From contig NZ_CP135916.1 in NCBI RefSeq assembly GCF_032391395.1, forward strand, positions 1 through 64,000: DNA of 64,000 bases, written 5' to 3'. The notes beneath the pieces were generated by a model, which saw nothing but the letters and a program-made list of their open reading frames with translations, searched no databases and was not told where the DNA came from. How positions within the stretch are numbered: the first letter of the stretch is position 1; each line of letters starts with the position of its first letter. Both the position numbers and the translations under genes were made by a program. Source of the stretch: Sphingomonas sp. Y38-1Y. GTDB taxonomy: Bacteria > Pseudomonadota > Alphaproteobacteria > Sphingomonadales > Sphingomonadaceae. Shown piece by piece: positions 26,147 through 34,535 of this stretch.

Positions 26147-26479
26147 GTGCATCGCCATTTCTTTTCGCTGCGCATTGCCGCTCTGGTCATCCTTGCCGGG
26201 ATTGCGGTGGCGAGCATCGACCTGTGGCTGGGCGGCTTCACGGTCGTCGCCGATCCCGATCGCCAATTGGCCGGCGCGGCGATCCGCGATGCCCGGGGCG
26301 AGCGGCCGATGCGGGGCGTGGCCGAGGGGTTCTGGGCCGCGCGGCCGCGGATGGACGGGCGCGTCGTGATGCGGTGCGCCAACGGCGCGGTGCTCGACGG
26401 CGCCTATGTCACGCCTGGCGGGCGGGTGCGCGAGACGGTGGCGCCGGGTGCTTGCGCCGCTGCCCGCCCGGCGCGATAG
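26147..26479 (+). CDS. Small membrane-anchored hypothetical protein
   Basis: A 110-residue protein of unknown function. A single hydrophobic segment (residues 9-25, RIAALVILAGIAVASIDLWL) could be a signal anchor; the rest is soluble and would face the periplasm. The GTG start at 26147 has only a tight G-run before it, so the start is uncertain. Codon use is like its neighbours. It ends ten bases before the dehydrogenase gene, so the two may share a transcript. Confidence 0.6.
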   Translation: MHRHFFSLRIAALVILAGIAVASIDLWLGGFTVVADPDRQLAGAAIRDARGERPMRGVAEGFWAARPRMDGRVVMRCANGAVLDGAYVTPGGRVRETVAPGACAAARPAR

Positions 26480-26488
26480 GGCTTGGCC

Positions 26489-27343
26489 ATGGCAAAGGTC
26501 GCATTTCTGGGTCTGGGCGTCATGGGCGCGCCGATGGCGGGGCATCTGGCAAAGGCGGGGCACGATGTCGTCGGCTTCAACCGGACGCGCGCCAAGGCGG
26601 AGGCCTGGGCGGAAAAGCATGGCGGGACGGTGGCCGACACGCCCGCCGAAGCCGCCAAGGGCGCGGCGGCGGTGTTCGCGTGCGTCGGAAACGACGACGA
26701 CCTGCGTCAGGTGACGCTGGGGACGGACGGCTGCTTCGCGGCGATGGACGAGGCAGCGGTGTTCGTCGACCACACCACCGTCTCCGCCGCGATCGCGCGC
26801 GAACTGGCGGCGGCCCGCGCGATGGTCGTCGATGCACCGGTGTCGGGCGGACAGGCGGGCGCCGAGAACGGCAAGCTGTCCGTCATGTGCGGCGGCAGCG
26901 ACGAAGCGGTGGCGGCGGCGCGGCCGCTGATGGAGGCCTATTCGGCGCGAATCGTCCATGTCGGCGCGGCGGGCGCGGGTCAGACGACCAAGATGGTCAA
27001 CCAGATCTGCATCGCCGGCGTGCTTCAGGGCGTGGCGGAGGCGCTGCGCTTCGCCCAGGCCTCCGACCTCGATCTCGACAAGGTGCTGGAGGCGATCTCG
27101 GGCGGCGCGGCGCAGAGCTGGCAGATGGTCAATCGCTGGCCGACCATGGCCAAGGACGAGTTCGACTTCGGCTTTGCGATCGACTGGATGCGCAAGGATC
27201 TGGGCCTCACGCTCGACGAGGCCAAGCGCAACGGCGCGCTCCTGCCGATGACGGCGCTGGTCGATCAATTCTATGCCGAAGTGCAACAGGCCGGCGGCGG
27301 GCGAATGGACACGAGCGCGCTGGTGACCCGGCTGCCGAAGTAA
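26489..27343 (+). CDS. NAD(P)-dependent beta-hydroxyacid dehydrogenase (3-hydroxyisobutyrate dehydrogenase type)
   Basis: A 284-residue cytosolic oxidoreductase. The Rossmann motif FLGLGVMGAPMAGHLAKAGH is N-terminal. VVDAPVSGGQAGAENGKLSV is the substrate-binding block, and the catalytic lysine lies in GQTTKMVNQ. The C-terminal all-helical domain is present. The family includes 3-hydroxyisobutyrate, tartronate semialdehyde and related dehydrogenases; no valine-catabolism gene is nearby, so the substrate is open. The ATG at 26489 is preferred to a TTG two codons upstream. Confidence 0.88.
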   Translation: MAKVAFLGLGVMGAPMAGHLAKAGHDVVGFNRTRAKAEAWAEKHGGTVADTPAEAAKGAAAVFACVGNDDDLRQVTLGTDGCFAAMDEAAVFVDHTTVSAAIARELAAARAMVVDAPVSGGQAGAENGKLSVMCGGSDEAVAAARPLMEAYSARIVHVGAAGAGQTTKMVNQICIAGVLQGVAEALRFAQASDLDLDKVLEAISGGAAQSWQMVNRWPTMAKDEFDFGFAIDWMRKDLGLTLDEAKRNGALLPMTALVDQFYAEVQQAGGGRMDTSALVTRLPK

Positions 27344-27362
27344 GCCGAAACACGAAAATCAC

Positions 27363-27445
27363 CGTCACCCCGGACTTGATCCGGGGTCCCGCTTCTCCGC
27401 ACACAGGAAGAACAAGCGGGATCCCGGATCAAGTCCGGGATGACG
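27363..27445. repeat. REP-like palindrome, type A
   Basis: Left arm CACCCCGGACTTGATCCGGG plus GTCCCGCTT, right arm AAGCGGGATCCCGG plus ATCAAGTCCGGGATGACG, separated by about 18 bases. It is almost the perfect form of the type A repeat, between convergent genes. Confidence 0.85.
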
Positions 27446-27469
27446 TGAGTGGATTGCGCTGCCCGAGAG

Positions 27470-28279
27470 TCACCGCGCGCGGAAGAGGTCGCGGTACGCC
27501 GGCTTTACCGCACTCAGCAGCGCGGGCGTGACCGGCAGAGTCACCTCGAACACCCCCTCCGCATAGGGGCCCGCCACATAGGGACCGACCAGCAGCCCGA
27601 CCCGGTCGATCATCTGCCGGTCGGTCGATCCCAGAATCAGCGTCGCCTCATCGACCTTGGGACAGGCGTTGAAGCTGTCGTCGGCGCGGACCACCGGCTC
27701 GCCGCGCCGCTCCTCGCGCTGCTTATCGATTTCGGCGCAGAAGGCGGTGCCGATCGCGGTCTGGATCGCGTCGGTGGAGGTGAACAGGTCGGTGGGCTTC
27801 AGCCGCTCGCCCGCCGCCTTGTCCCACACCACCGCGTCATAGCCCGGGCTGCCATGCGCCCCGCCGGTATAGGCCCAAGTTTCGGCCGACAGGCTGAGCA
27901 GGCGCGGCGTGTCGGTCACGACCTTCCACGCGACCGTCGATTCATAGGCGCGGAAGGGGAAGTCGCCCGCCTTGGCCTCCGCGCGGAACTCGGCGGTATC
28001 CTTGTCGAGCTCGACCTTCATTTCCTCACGCTGCCCGTCCAGCCAGCGGGCGAGCGGCGCGATCGCCGCCGCCTTGGCCGGATAGGTATAGTCGAAGCTG
28101 TAGCTGTCGTTCTTGATCGTCGTCTTGCTCGCCTTTGCGGCGGCCGCCGGCGGCGATGGTGGGGTGGGCGGCACCGGCGCCTGGCCTTGCGCATTCGCGC
28201 TCGTGGCCGCGGGCTGTTCGGGGGCGCCGCCGCACGCCGCCAGCATCATCGCCGTGCCCAGCATCGTCACCGTCCGCAT
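27470..28279 (-). CDS. Lipoprotein with DUF4163/DUF3298-like domain
   Basis: A 269-residue exported lipoprotein: MRTVTMLGTAMMLAACGG ends in a lipobox (LAAC). A low-complexity Pro/Ala linker (about residues 20-50) follows. The C-terminal region holds ETWAYTGGAHGSPGYDAVVW, the mark of the RsiV/PdaC-type DUF3298 domain. In other bacteria such domains bind or process cell-wall polymers or lysozyme. The start was taken at ATG 28279; the same frame is open for 400 more codons upstream but only as antisense of the amidohydrolase. It is divergent from that amidohydrolase. Confidence 0.83.
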   Translation of the reverse strand: MRTVTMLGTAMMLAACGGAPEQPAATSANAQGQAPVPPTPPSPPAAAAKASKTTIKNDSYSFDYTYPAKAAAIAPLARWLDGQREEMKVELDKDTAEFRAEAKAGDFPFRAYESTVAWKVVTDTPRLLSLSAETWAYTGGAHGSPGYDAVVWDKAAGERLKPTDLFTSTDAIQTAIGTAFCAEIDKQREERRGEPVVRADDSFNACPKVDEATLILGSTDRQMIDRVGLLVGPYVAGPYAEGVFEVTLPVTPALLSAVKPAYRDLFRAR

Positions 28280-28321
28280 CGCGCCCTCGCCAAATCGCCT
28301 GCCCCGCCATATGGCAAGCGC

Positions 28322-30052
28322 ATGAAGCTTTCCAACCGGATCGTCCGCACCGCGCTCCTCCTCGCGGCCTCGCTCCTGGCGGCGCCCGCGCTTGCCGACG
28401 GGCTGATCGACAATGTCGACGGCGTGACGCTGGACGAACAGGGCCGGCCACAGCGCTTCACCGGCATCCTGATCGACAAGAGCGGCACGATCACCCGCGT
28501 GCTGGGGCGCAAGGACAAACGGCCCGAAAAGCTCGACTGGCGACAGGACATGAAGGGGCGCGTGGCGATCCCCGGCATGATCGACGCGCACGGCCATTTC
28601 ATGGAGCTGGGCTTCAAGGCGCTGTCGCTCGACCTGTCCGACACCAGGTCGTTCGAGGAGGCCAAGGCCAAGATCGCCGCTTATGCCGCGGCCAATCCCA
28701 ACCGGCCGTGGATCACCGGCGGCGGCTGGAACCAGGAGAAATGGGGCCTCGGCCGCTTTCCGACCGCGGCCGAGCTCGACGCGATCGTGCCGGGCAAGCC
28801 CGTCTGGCTCGACCGCGTCGACGGCCATGCCGCCTGGGCGAACTCGGCGGCGATGAAGGCGGCGGGGATCACCGCCAAGACCACCGCGCCGACCGGCGGC
28901 CGGATCGAGAAGGGACCGAACGGCGCCCCCAGCGGCGTCTTCGTCGATGCGGCGATGCAGCTGGTGGCGAAGGCGGTACCCGCCCCGCCCCCGCGCGAGC
29001 GCAATGCCGCGTTCCTGGAAGCGCAGCGCATTCTGCTGGCGAGCGGCATCACCGCGACCGCGGACATGGGAACCAGCCTGGACGACTGGCTCACCTATCG
29101 CTTCATGGGGGATCGCAACCTCTTGCGCATCCACATCATGAGCTATGCCAACTCGGTCGAGACGGCGGTGCGCGTGGGGATCAGCGGCCCGACCCCGTGG
29201 CTCTACGAGGACCGCCTGCGGATGGGCGGGATCAAGCTCTATCTCGACGGCGCTTTGGGGTCGCGCGGGGCTTGGCTGAAGGCGCCCTATGCCGACGCGG
29301 CGGGACAGACCGGGCTGCCGCTCCAGAACGACACGCAGCTCCTCAACCAGATGAGCCGCGGGGCGATGGACGGTTTTCAGCTCGCGGTCCATGCGATCGG
29401 CGACCGCGCCAATGCCGAGGTGCTGGGCGCGATCGAGGAGCTCTCGTCGAGCTACAAGGGCGACCGCCGCTGGCGGATCGAGCATGCGCAGATCGTCGAT
29501 CCGGCCGATCTGCCGCGCTTCGGGCGGAACGGCGTCGTCGCCTCGATGCAGCCGGTCCACCAGACCAGCGACCGGACGATGGCCGAAGCGCGGCTGGGGC
29601 CGCAGCGGCTGGCGGGCGCCTATGCTTGGAAGTCGATCGCGGCGACGGGCGCGCGGGTGGCATTCGGATCGGACTTCCCGGTCGAGAGCCCCAATCCCTT
29701 CGCCGGCTGGGCCGCGGGCTTCACCCGCCAGGACGCGGACGGACAGCCGTTCGGCGGCTGGCGCCCCGAGGAAGCGCTGACGCGCGAGGCGGCGTGGCGC
29801 GCCTTCACCATCGACGCGGCCTATGCGGGCTTCGCGGAAACCAGGCTCGGCCGGATCGCGCCAGGCATGCGCGCCGACTTCGTCATCGTCGATCGCGACC
29901 CGACGATGGCCGCGCCTGCCGAGCTACGCCTGACGCGCGTCCTCGAAACCTGGGTCAATGGCGAGAAGGTCTGGGTCGAGGGGCAGCGCGCGCTGCCGAC
30001 GCCTGAGGGCGGGGCGGCGCCGGTGAAGCCCTATGTGGAGCCGGGCCGATAA
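28322..30052 (+). CDS. Exported metal-dependent amidohydrolase (YtcJ/NfdA-like)
   Basis: A 576-residue amidohydrolase-superfamily enzyme with a signal peptide (MKLSNRIVRTALLLAASLLAAPALA). The metal-binding HxH is in IDAHGHFME, further ligands in LAVHAIGDRANAE and RIEHAQIV, and the catalytic Asp in AFGSDFPVE. The layout matches the YtcJ group (N-substituted formamide deformylase-like), which acts on amides or imides of unknown type. The ATG at 28322 begins the signal peptide; a much longer upstream open frame is antisense to the neighbouring lipoprotein gene. Confidence 0.88.
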   Translation: MKLSNRIVRTALLLAASLLAAPALADGLIDNVDGVTLDEQGRPQRFTGILIDKSGTITRVLGRKDKRPEKLDWRQDMKGRVAIPGMIDAHGHFMELGFKALSLDLSDTRSFEEAKAKIAAYAAANPNRPWITGGGWNQEKWGLGRFPTAAELDAIVPGKPVWLDRVDGHAAWANSAAMKAAGITAKTTAPTGGRIEKGPNGAPSGVFVDAAMQLVAKAVPAPPPRERNAAFLEAQRILLASGITATADMGTSLDDWLTYRFMGDRNLLRIHIMSYANSVETAVRVGISGPTPWLYEDRLRMGGIKLYLDGALGSRGAWLKAPYADAAGQTGLPLQNDTQLLNQMSRGAMDGFQLAVHAIGDRANAEVLGAIEELSSSYKGDRRWRIEHAQIVDPADLPRFGRNGVVASMQPVHQTSDRTMAEARLGPQRLAGAYAWKSIAATGARVAFGSDFPVESPNPFAGWAAGFTRQDADGQPFGGWRPEEALTREAAWRAFTIDAAYAGFAETRLGRIAPGMRADFVIVDRDPTMAAPAELRLTRVLETWVNGEKVWVEGQRALPTPEGGAAPVKPYVEPGR

Positions 30053-30070
30053 CGCCTGCCCGGCGCCGGC

Positions 30071-30568
30071 TCACTTCGCCTGCGGCCAGGTCACCTTGTC
30101 GCCCTCGGCCATGCCCGTCGCCGCCGCGACGCCCGCCTTCACCTCCAGCACCGCGCCGACCGGCTCGCCCGAGGCGACCGGCGATTCGTCGAACGGCTCG
30201 CCGCGGCCGATGCGGGCGATGGTGCCGTCCGGACGGATGAAGATGATGTCGAGCGCGGTCGGCGTGTCCTTCATCCAGAAGCTCGCTTCACGCGGGCCGC
30301 CACCTTCGGCCGGATAGGGCCAGAACAGCATCGCCGACGTCTCGGTCAGGTCGGTGCGGAACATCAGCCCGCGCTGCTGCTCGGCCGGGGTCTTGGCGGG
30401 TTCGGCCTTGAAGACGTGACGGCCGGATTTGGTCGTCACCGTGACGGGGATGATCCCCTTGGCCTGTTCCTCTTCGGTCAGCTGGATGCCGGACGCGTTG
30501 CCGCCGGAGCAGGCGGACAGGGCGAAGAGCCCGGCGGCGAGCGCCAGGGACAGGGTGCGCGATACCAT
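30071..30568 (-). CDS. DUF192 family lipoprotein
   Basis: A 165-residue exported lipoprotein: MVSRTLSLALAAGLFALSAC ends in a lipobox. The DUF192 domain follows with AKTPAEQQRGLMFRTDL, SFWMKDTPTALDIIFI and AVLEVKAGVAA. The fold is a small beta-barrel of unknown function. It ends the same-strand series recX, cold-shock protein, DUF192, with only seven bases to the cold-shock gene. In several alphaproteobacteria DUF192 follows a cold-shock gene, so this link is conserved. Confidence 0.88.
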   Translation of the reverse strand: MVSRTLSLALAAGLFALSACSGGNASGIQLTEEEQAKGIIPVTVTTKSGRHVFKAEPAKTPAEQQRGLMFRTDLTETSAMLFWPYPAEGGGPREASFWMKDTPTALDIIFIRPDGTIARIGRGEPFDESPVASGEPVGAVLEVKAGVAAATGMAEGDKVTWPQAK

Positions 30569-30575
30569 GCGGCCG

Positions 30576-31163
30576 TTACTCGGGCTTTTCGATCGCGACC
30601 GCAAGCGGCCCCTTCTCGCCCTCGACGATGCGCGCCATCAGCGGCTGGTCGGGTTCGACTTCCTCCACGCCCGCGCGGCGCAGCGTCTCCATGTGCACGA
30701 ACACGTCGCCGGGCGCGCCGGCGCGCACGACGAAGCCATAGCCCTTGAGCCGGTTGAACCATTTGACGCTGACGGGCTCGAACGGCCCGGCATCGTCGAT
30801 CAGCCGCGCGCGTTCCGCCCGCTCCGGTCCGCGCGGCGGCGGCGGCTCGATCGCGTCGGTGAGGTCGATCGACACGATCTCGCGCGCCTGGAGTCCACGC
30901 GGCCGCTGGAGCACATGGCACTGGACGCGCGCGCCCTCGGGCAGGCTGCGGCGGCCATGCTCCTGAAGCACGGAAAAATGGACGAGGATGTCGCCCGCAT
31001 CGGCATCGTCGGCGACGAGGAAACCGAATCCGCGCGTCACGTCGAACCACTTCACCGTACCGGCATAGATGCGGTCGTCGACTTCGCGTTCGGTCATGAT
31101 GCCCCCCGACAGAAAAGCCGGCGCCTCGAAATCCTCCACCCGTCGCTGCGGATCGCTACGCAT
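30576..31163 (-). CDS. Protein with two cold-shock domains
   Basis: A 195-residue RNA/DNA-binding protein with two OB-fold cold-shock domains. The first begins [18 protein letters not shown] (RNP1-like GFGFL), and the second [16 protein letters not shown] with DVFVHMETL. They are joined by a charged linker of about 25 residues ([16 protein letters not shown]). Paired domains occur in alphaproteobacterial CspD-like proteins, which respond to growth phase or stress. The start is not certain: ATG 31163 follows TACAAT, a possible -10 box, while ATG 31097 (MTEREVDD) has a G-rich ribosome site and would give 173 residues. Confidence 0.88.
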   Translation of the reverse strand: MRSDPQRRVEDFEAPAFLSGGIMTEREVDDRIYAGTVKWFDVTRGFGFLVADDADAGDILVHFSVLQEHGRRSLPEGARVQCHVLQRPRGLQAREIVSIDLTDAIEPPPPRGPERAERARLIDDAGPFEPVSVKWFNRLKGYGFVVRAGAPGDVFVHMETLRRAGVEEVEPDQPLMARIVEGEKGPLAVAIEKPE

Positions 31164-31202
31164 GTTTATTGTACCCCCGAGGCGAAAGCTTATCACAGCA
31201 TT

Positions 31203-31781
31203 TCAGGAAAGCGAACGAATGAGTCGCGTCTCGTCGTCAAGTAATTCGTCGGAACGGGACATCGGCGCAAGGTCGTCGGCAGTCGTCCGCACGATGCGGC
31301 GCGCCAACGCAAGATCATGACCGGCGCGCACCAGTTGCGCGACTTGCCGCTCGACCGCCGCGCGATCGGCCGGCGGCACCGCGGCAAAGGCACCGATGCG
31401 CTTGCGACGGGCAAAGGCGACCGCGCTGGCCAGCGCCGCGTCGGCCGATTCCGCCTCGATCGCCTCGGCATCCTCGCCGCGCACGCCGGCCGCCCCCAGC
31501 GCCTGTCGGACCCGCCGCGTGCCGAGGCCGCGCCGCGCCATCGCCGCCGCCCTCGCCTCCCCCCAGGCGCGATCGTCGACATAACCGAGCTCGGCAAAGC
31601 GCTCGACCAGCGGCTCGACCGCGGGCGCGCCATCGCTGTCCCAGCCGCGTTCACGCAGTTTCCGCGACAGGTAATCGGTCAGCCGGCCACGCGTCGTCGC
31701 ATATCGCTCGACATAGCGAAGCGCCAACCGCTCTAGCTTTGCGGCGTCGAGGGGCGGCGGCGGGGACTTGCGTGGGCGCAT
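31203..31781 (-). CDS. recX: RecX family regulatory protein
   Basis: A 192-residue helical protein of the RecX family, which binds RecA filaments and limits their activity. The segments LERLALRYVERYATTRGRLTD, LVERFAELGYVDDRAWGEA and AAMARRGLGTRRVRQAL are the three-helix repeats of the family. I chose the ATG at 31781 (MRPRKSPPPP); open sequence further up is not conserved-looking. recA is not in the window. The cold-shock gene lies 40 bases downstream on the same strand. Confidence 0.85.
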   Translation of the reverse strand: MRPRKSPPPPLDAAKLERLALRYVERYATTRGRLTDYLSRKLRERGWDSDGAPAVEPLVERFAELGYVDDRAWGEARAAAMARRGLGTRRVRQALGAAGVRGEDAEAIEAESADAALASAVAFARRKRIGAFAAVPPADRAAVERQVAQLVRAGHDLALARRIVRTTADDLAPMSRSDELLDDETRLIRSLS

Positions 31782-31924
31782 CGGCCATGTTTGTGCCACA
31801 CTAGCGGTCGAATTTGAACGCGAGGCCGTGCGACCGGTGAACGCTGCGCCCTTTCCGCGCGGACAAACAGCGGCGCTTTGGTAAGGGAGAGCGCTGAAGT
31901 GACAACAATCCGGGATCGCCATTC

Positions 31925-33667
31925 GTGACCAGTGCCGCCGCCGAGACCTTGAACGCCACGCCGAGCGACTGCACGCTCGCGCGCCGCTTCTCCGATTTCG
32001 GGACGCTGGGCGAAGCGCTCGACTTCGCCGCGACGGGATCGCGCGGCCTGAACTTCCACGATGCGCGCGGCACGCTCCTGCGCGCCTATCCCTATTCCGA
32101 GCTGCGCGAGGATGCGATCGCGCAGGCCTATCGCCTGCTCGCGCTCGGCGTGAAGCCGGGCGAGCGCGTGGCGCTGGTCGCCGAAACGGGGCCTGAGTTC
32201 GCGTCGCTGTTCTTCGGCACCGTCTATGCCGGCGCCTGGCCGGTGCCGCTGCCGCTGCCGACGAGCTTCGGCGGGCGCGACAGCTATATCGACCAATTGA
32301 CAGTCCAGCTGTCGAGCTGCGACCCGCGCCTGTTCCTCTATCCCGAGGAGCTCGCCGCGATGGCAGGCGCCGCGGCCGAGCGCACCCATGTCGAGGGCCT
32401 CGCCTGGGAAACGTTCATCGCCGCCGACGCGGTGCCGGTCGATCTGCCCCCGGCCAAGGGTGACGACATCGCCTATCTCCAATATTCCAGCGGCTCGACC
32501 CGCTTCCCCCACGGCGTCGCGATCACCCACCATGCGCTGCTCAACAACCTGGCCGCGCACGCGCACGGCATGGCGCTGATCGACAGCGATCGCTGCATTT
32601 CGTGGCTGCCCTGGTACCATGACATGGGGCTGGTCGGCTGCTTCCTGTCGCCGATCGCCAACCAGGTGTCGGTCGATTACCTCAAGACCGAGGATTTCGC
32701 GCGCCGGCCGCTCGCCTGGCTCGACCTCATCAGCCGCAATCCGGGCACGACGCTCAGCTATTCGCCGACATTCGGCTACGACATCTGCGCGCGGCGCATG
32801 TCGAGCCAGACCAAGGCGAGCGACCGCTTCGACCTGTCGCGCTGGCGCGTCGCGGGGAACGGCGCGGACATGATCCGTCCCGACGTCATGCAGAAGTTCG
32901 TCGACGCCTTTGCCGATGCGGGGTTCAAGGCGTCGGCCTTCCTGCCGAGCTATGGCCTTGCCGAAGCGACGCTGGCCGTCTCGATCATGCCGCCGGGCGA
33001 GGGCATCGTCGTCGAGCTGGTCGAGGAGACGCAGCTTTCCGGCATCTCGGCCGAGGGCGGGCGCCCGCAGCGTTATCGTGCGATCGTCAATTGCGGCCGG
33101 CCCGTGCGCGACATGGAAGTCGAGATCCGCGAGGAGGACGGCACGCCGCTTCCCGACAAGGCGATCGGCAAGGTGTGGTGCCGCGGTCCCAGTGTCATGG
33201 TCGGATACTTCCGCGACCAGGCCTCGACCGATGCGTGCATGAAGGACGGCTGGCTCGATACCGGCGACATGGGCTATTTGTCGGACGGCTATGTCTACAT
33301 CGTCGGCCGGGCCAAGGACATGATCATCGTCAACGGCCGCAACCACTGGCCGCAGGATATCGAGTGGGCGGTCGAGCAGCTGCCGGGCTTCAAGGCGGGC
33401 GACATCGCCGCCTTCGCGATCACCACCCCGGGCGGCGAGGAGACGCCCGCCGTCCTCGTCCAGTGCCGCACCAGCGACGATGCCGAGCGCAGCCGCCTGC
33501 GCGACGAGATCCGCGAGCGGGTCCGGTCGGTGACGGGCATGAACTGCGTCGTCGAGCTCGTGCCCCCGCGCACGCTGCCGCGCACCAGCTCGGGCAAGCT
33601 CAGCCGGGCCAAGGCGCGCAACCTCTATCTCGCGGGTGAGATCAAGCCATACGACATCGCGGCTTGA
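31925..33667 (+). CDS. Fatty-acyl-AMP ligase (FAAL), stand-alone
   Basis: A 580-residue adenylating enzyme that activates a fatty acid as acyl-AMP. ANL motifs are clear: A3 YLQYSSGSTRFPHGVAITHH near residue 180, A5 SYGLAEATLAVS, A7 DTGDMGYL, A8 GRAKDMIIVNGRNHWPQDIE. SYSPTFGYDICARR and the Trp-rich CISWLPWYHDMGLVG match FAAL/FadD32-type proteins rather than acyl-CoA ligases. FAALs normally pass the acyl group to an acyl carrier protein of a polyketide or non-ribosomal peptide system, but no ACP, PKS or NRPS gene is adjacent. The GTG start at 31925 follows a 143-base region shared with the divergent recX. Confidence 0.88.
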   Translation: MTSAAAETLNATPSDCTLARRFSDFGTLGEALDFAATGSRGLNFHDARGTLLRAYPYSELREDAIAQAYRLLALGVKPGERVALVAETGPEFASLFFGTVYAGAWPVPLPLPTSFGGRDSYIDQLTVQLSSCDPRLFLYPEELAAMAGAAAERTHVEGLAWETFIAADAVPVDLPPAKGDDIAYLQYSSGSTRFPHGVAITHHALLNNLAAHAHGMALIDSDRCISWLPWYHDMGLVGCFLSPIANQVSVDYLKTEDFARRPLAWLDLISRNPGTTLSYSPTFGYDICARRMSSQTKASDRFDLSRWRVAGNGADMIRPDVMQKFVDAFADAGFKASAFLPSYGLAEATLAVSIMPPGEGIVVELVEETQLSGISAEGGRPQRYRAIVNCGRPVRDMEVEIREEDGTPLPDKAIGKVWCRGPSVMVGYFRDQASTDACMKDGWLDTGDMGYLSDGYVYIVGRAKDMIIVNGRNHWPQDIEWAVEQLPGFKAGDIAAFAITTPGGEETPAVLVQCRTSDDAERSRLRDEIRERVRSVTGMNCVVELVPPRTLPRTSSGKLSRAKARNLYLAGEIKPYDIAA

Positions 33668-33676
33668 GAAGCCTGG

Positions 33677-33760
33677 CGTCATCCCGAACTTGATCCGGGA
33701 TCCCGCTTCTTCTTCTACGTCCCTGAGAAAGCGGGACCCCGGATCAAGTCCGGGGTGACG
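33677..33760. repeat. REP-like palindrome, type A, overlapping the siroheme synthase stop
   Basis: Left arm CGTCATCCCGAACTTGATCC (33677 on), right arm ending CAAGTCCGGGGTGACG at 33760. It lies between convergent genes. The TGA stop of the gene at 33744-34535 is formed inside the right arm. Confidence 0.85.
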
Positions 33761-34535
33761 AAGGATCGGCGGCCATCGTTAAATCGACCGTGAGCCCCGG
33801 CCCCGGCTGAACCGCGTCGCACGCCACCCGCTCGGCATCCGCCCGCGCGCGCGACAGGATCGCGGCCGGCACATCGCGCCGGTGACAAACGCGGTCGGCA
33901 TCGGCGAGCAATCGCGCCGCCCGCAGCGTCAGGTTGTCCGGGTCGGCCGAGGTCAGCACGATCCGCTCGACGCGATCGCCCGCCCCCGCTGCCGGGTCGG
34001 CAAGCCAGCGCACCACCGCGTCCGCATCGGCGCCGCCCAACGGATCGAGCACGCCGCCGGGCGCCAGCGCGCTCGCCAGCGCCGTCCGCCGCGCGCGTCC
34101 TTCGGGAAACCGCGTCCGCATCGCGCCGCGCGCGGCCGACAGCGCACTCGCGAGCGATCCGACGCCTGCCGGCAGCCACGCCTCGATCCGCTGACGCAGC
34201 GCCGCCGCCAGCCCCGCCGACGCGCCGCCCGTCGCCACCGCGACCAGCACCGGTGACCGATCGACGATCGCCGGCAGCGTGAAGTCGCACAGCGCCGGCC
34301 GGTCGACGACGTTGACGAGCAGGCCGCGCGCCTTCAACCGCATTGCCGCTTCCACTGCGTCCGCTTCGTCCTCCAACGCGACGATGGCGAGCCGCGCGTT
34401 GGGATGATCCTCGACCGGCATCGCGCCCGCGCGTTCGAGCAGCCGCCGCTTGGCGTCTGCCGCCTCCCCCTCGCCCAGCAGGATGACGGGCTTGCCGTCG
34501 AGCCTGACGACGATCGGCAGGCCCGTCTCCCGCAT
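33744..34535 (-). CDS. Siroheme synthase, CysG N-terminal type (precorrin-2 dehydrogenase / ferrochelatase)
   Basis: A 263-residue protein that should oxidise precorrin-2 with NAD and insert iron to make siroheme for sulfite or nitrite reductase. The N-terminal NAD domain is GKPVILLGEGEAADAKRRLL. VNVVDRPALCDFTLPAIVDR and VAVATGGASAGLAAALRQRIE are conserved in CysG/Met8 proteins. The uroporphyrinogen methyltransferase half (CysG C-terminal) is absent. The last residues (PSSPRT) and the stop codon lie in a REP element, so the C-terminus has been shaped by the repeat. The ATG overlaps the lysA stop by one base. Confidence 0.85.
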   Translation of the reverse strand: MRETGLPIVVRLDGKPVILLGEGEAADAKRRLLERAGAMPVEDHPNARLAIVALEDEADAVEAAMRLKARGLLVNVVDRPALCDFTLPAIVDRSPVLVAVATGGASAGLAAALRQRIEAWLPAGVGSLASALSAARGAMRTRFPEGRARRTALASALAPGGVLDPLGGADADAVVRWLADPAAGAGDRVERIVLTSADPDNLTLRAARLLADADRVCHRRDVPAAILSRARADAERVACDAVQPGPGLTVDLTMAADPSSPRT

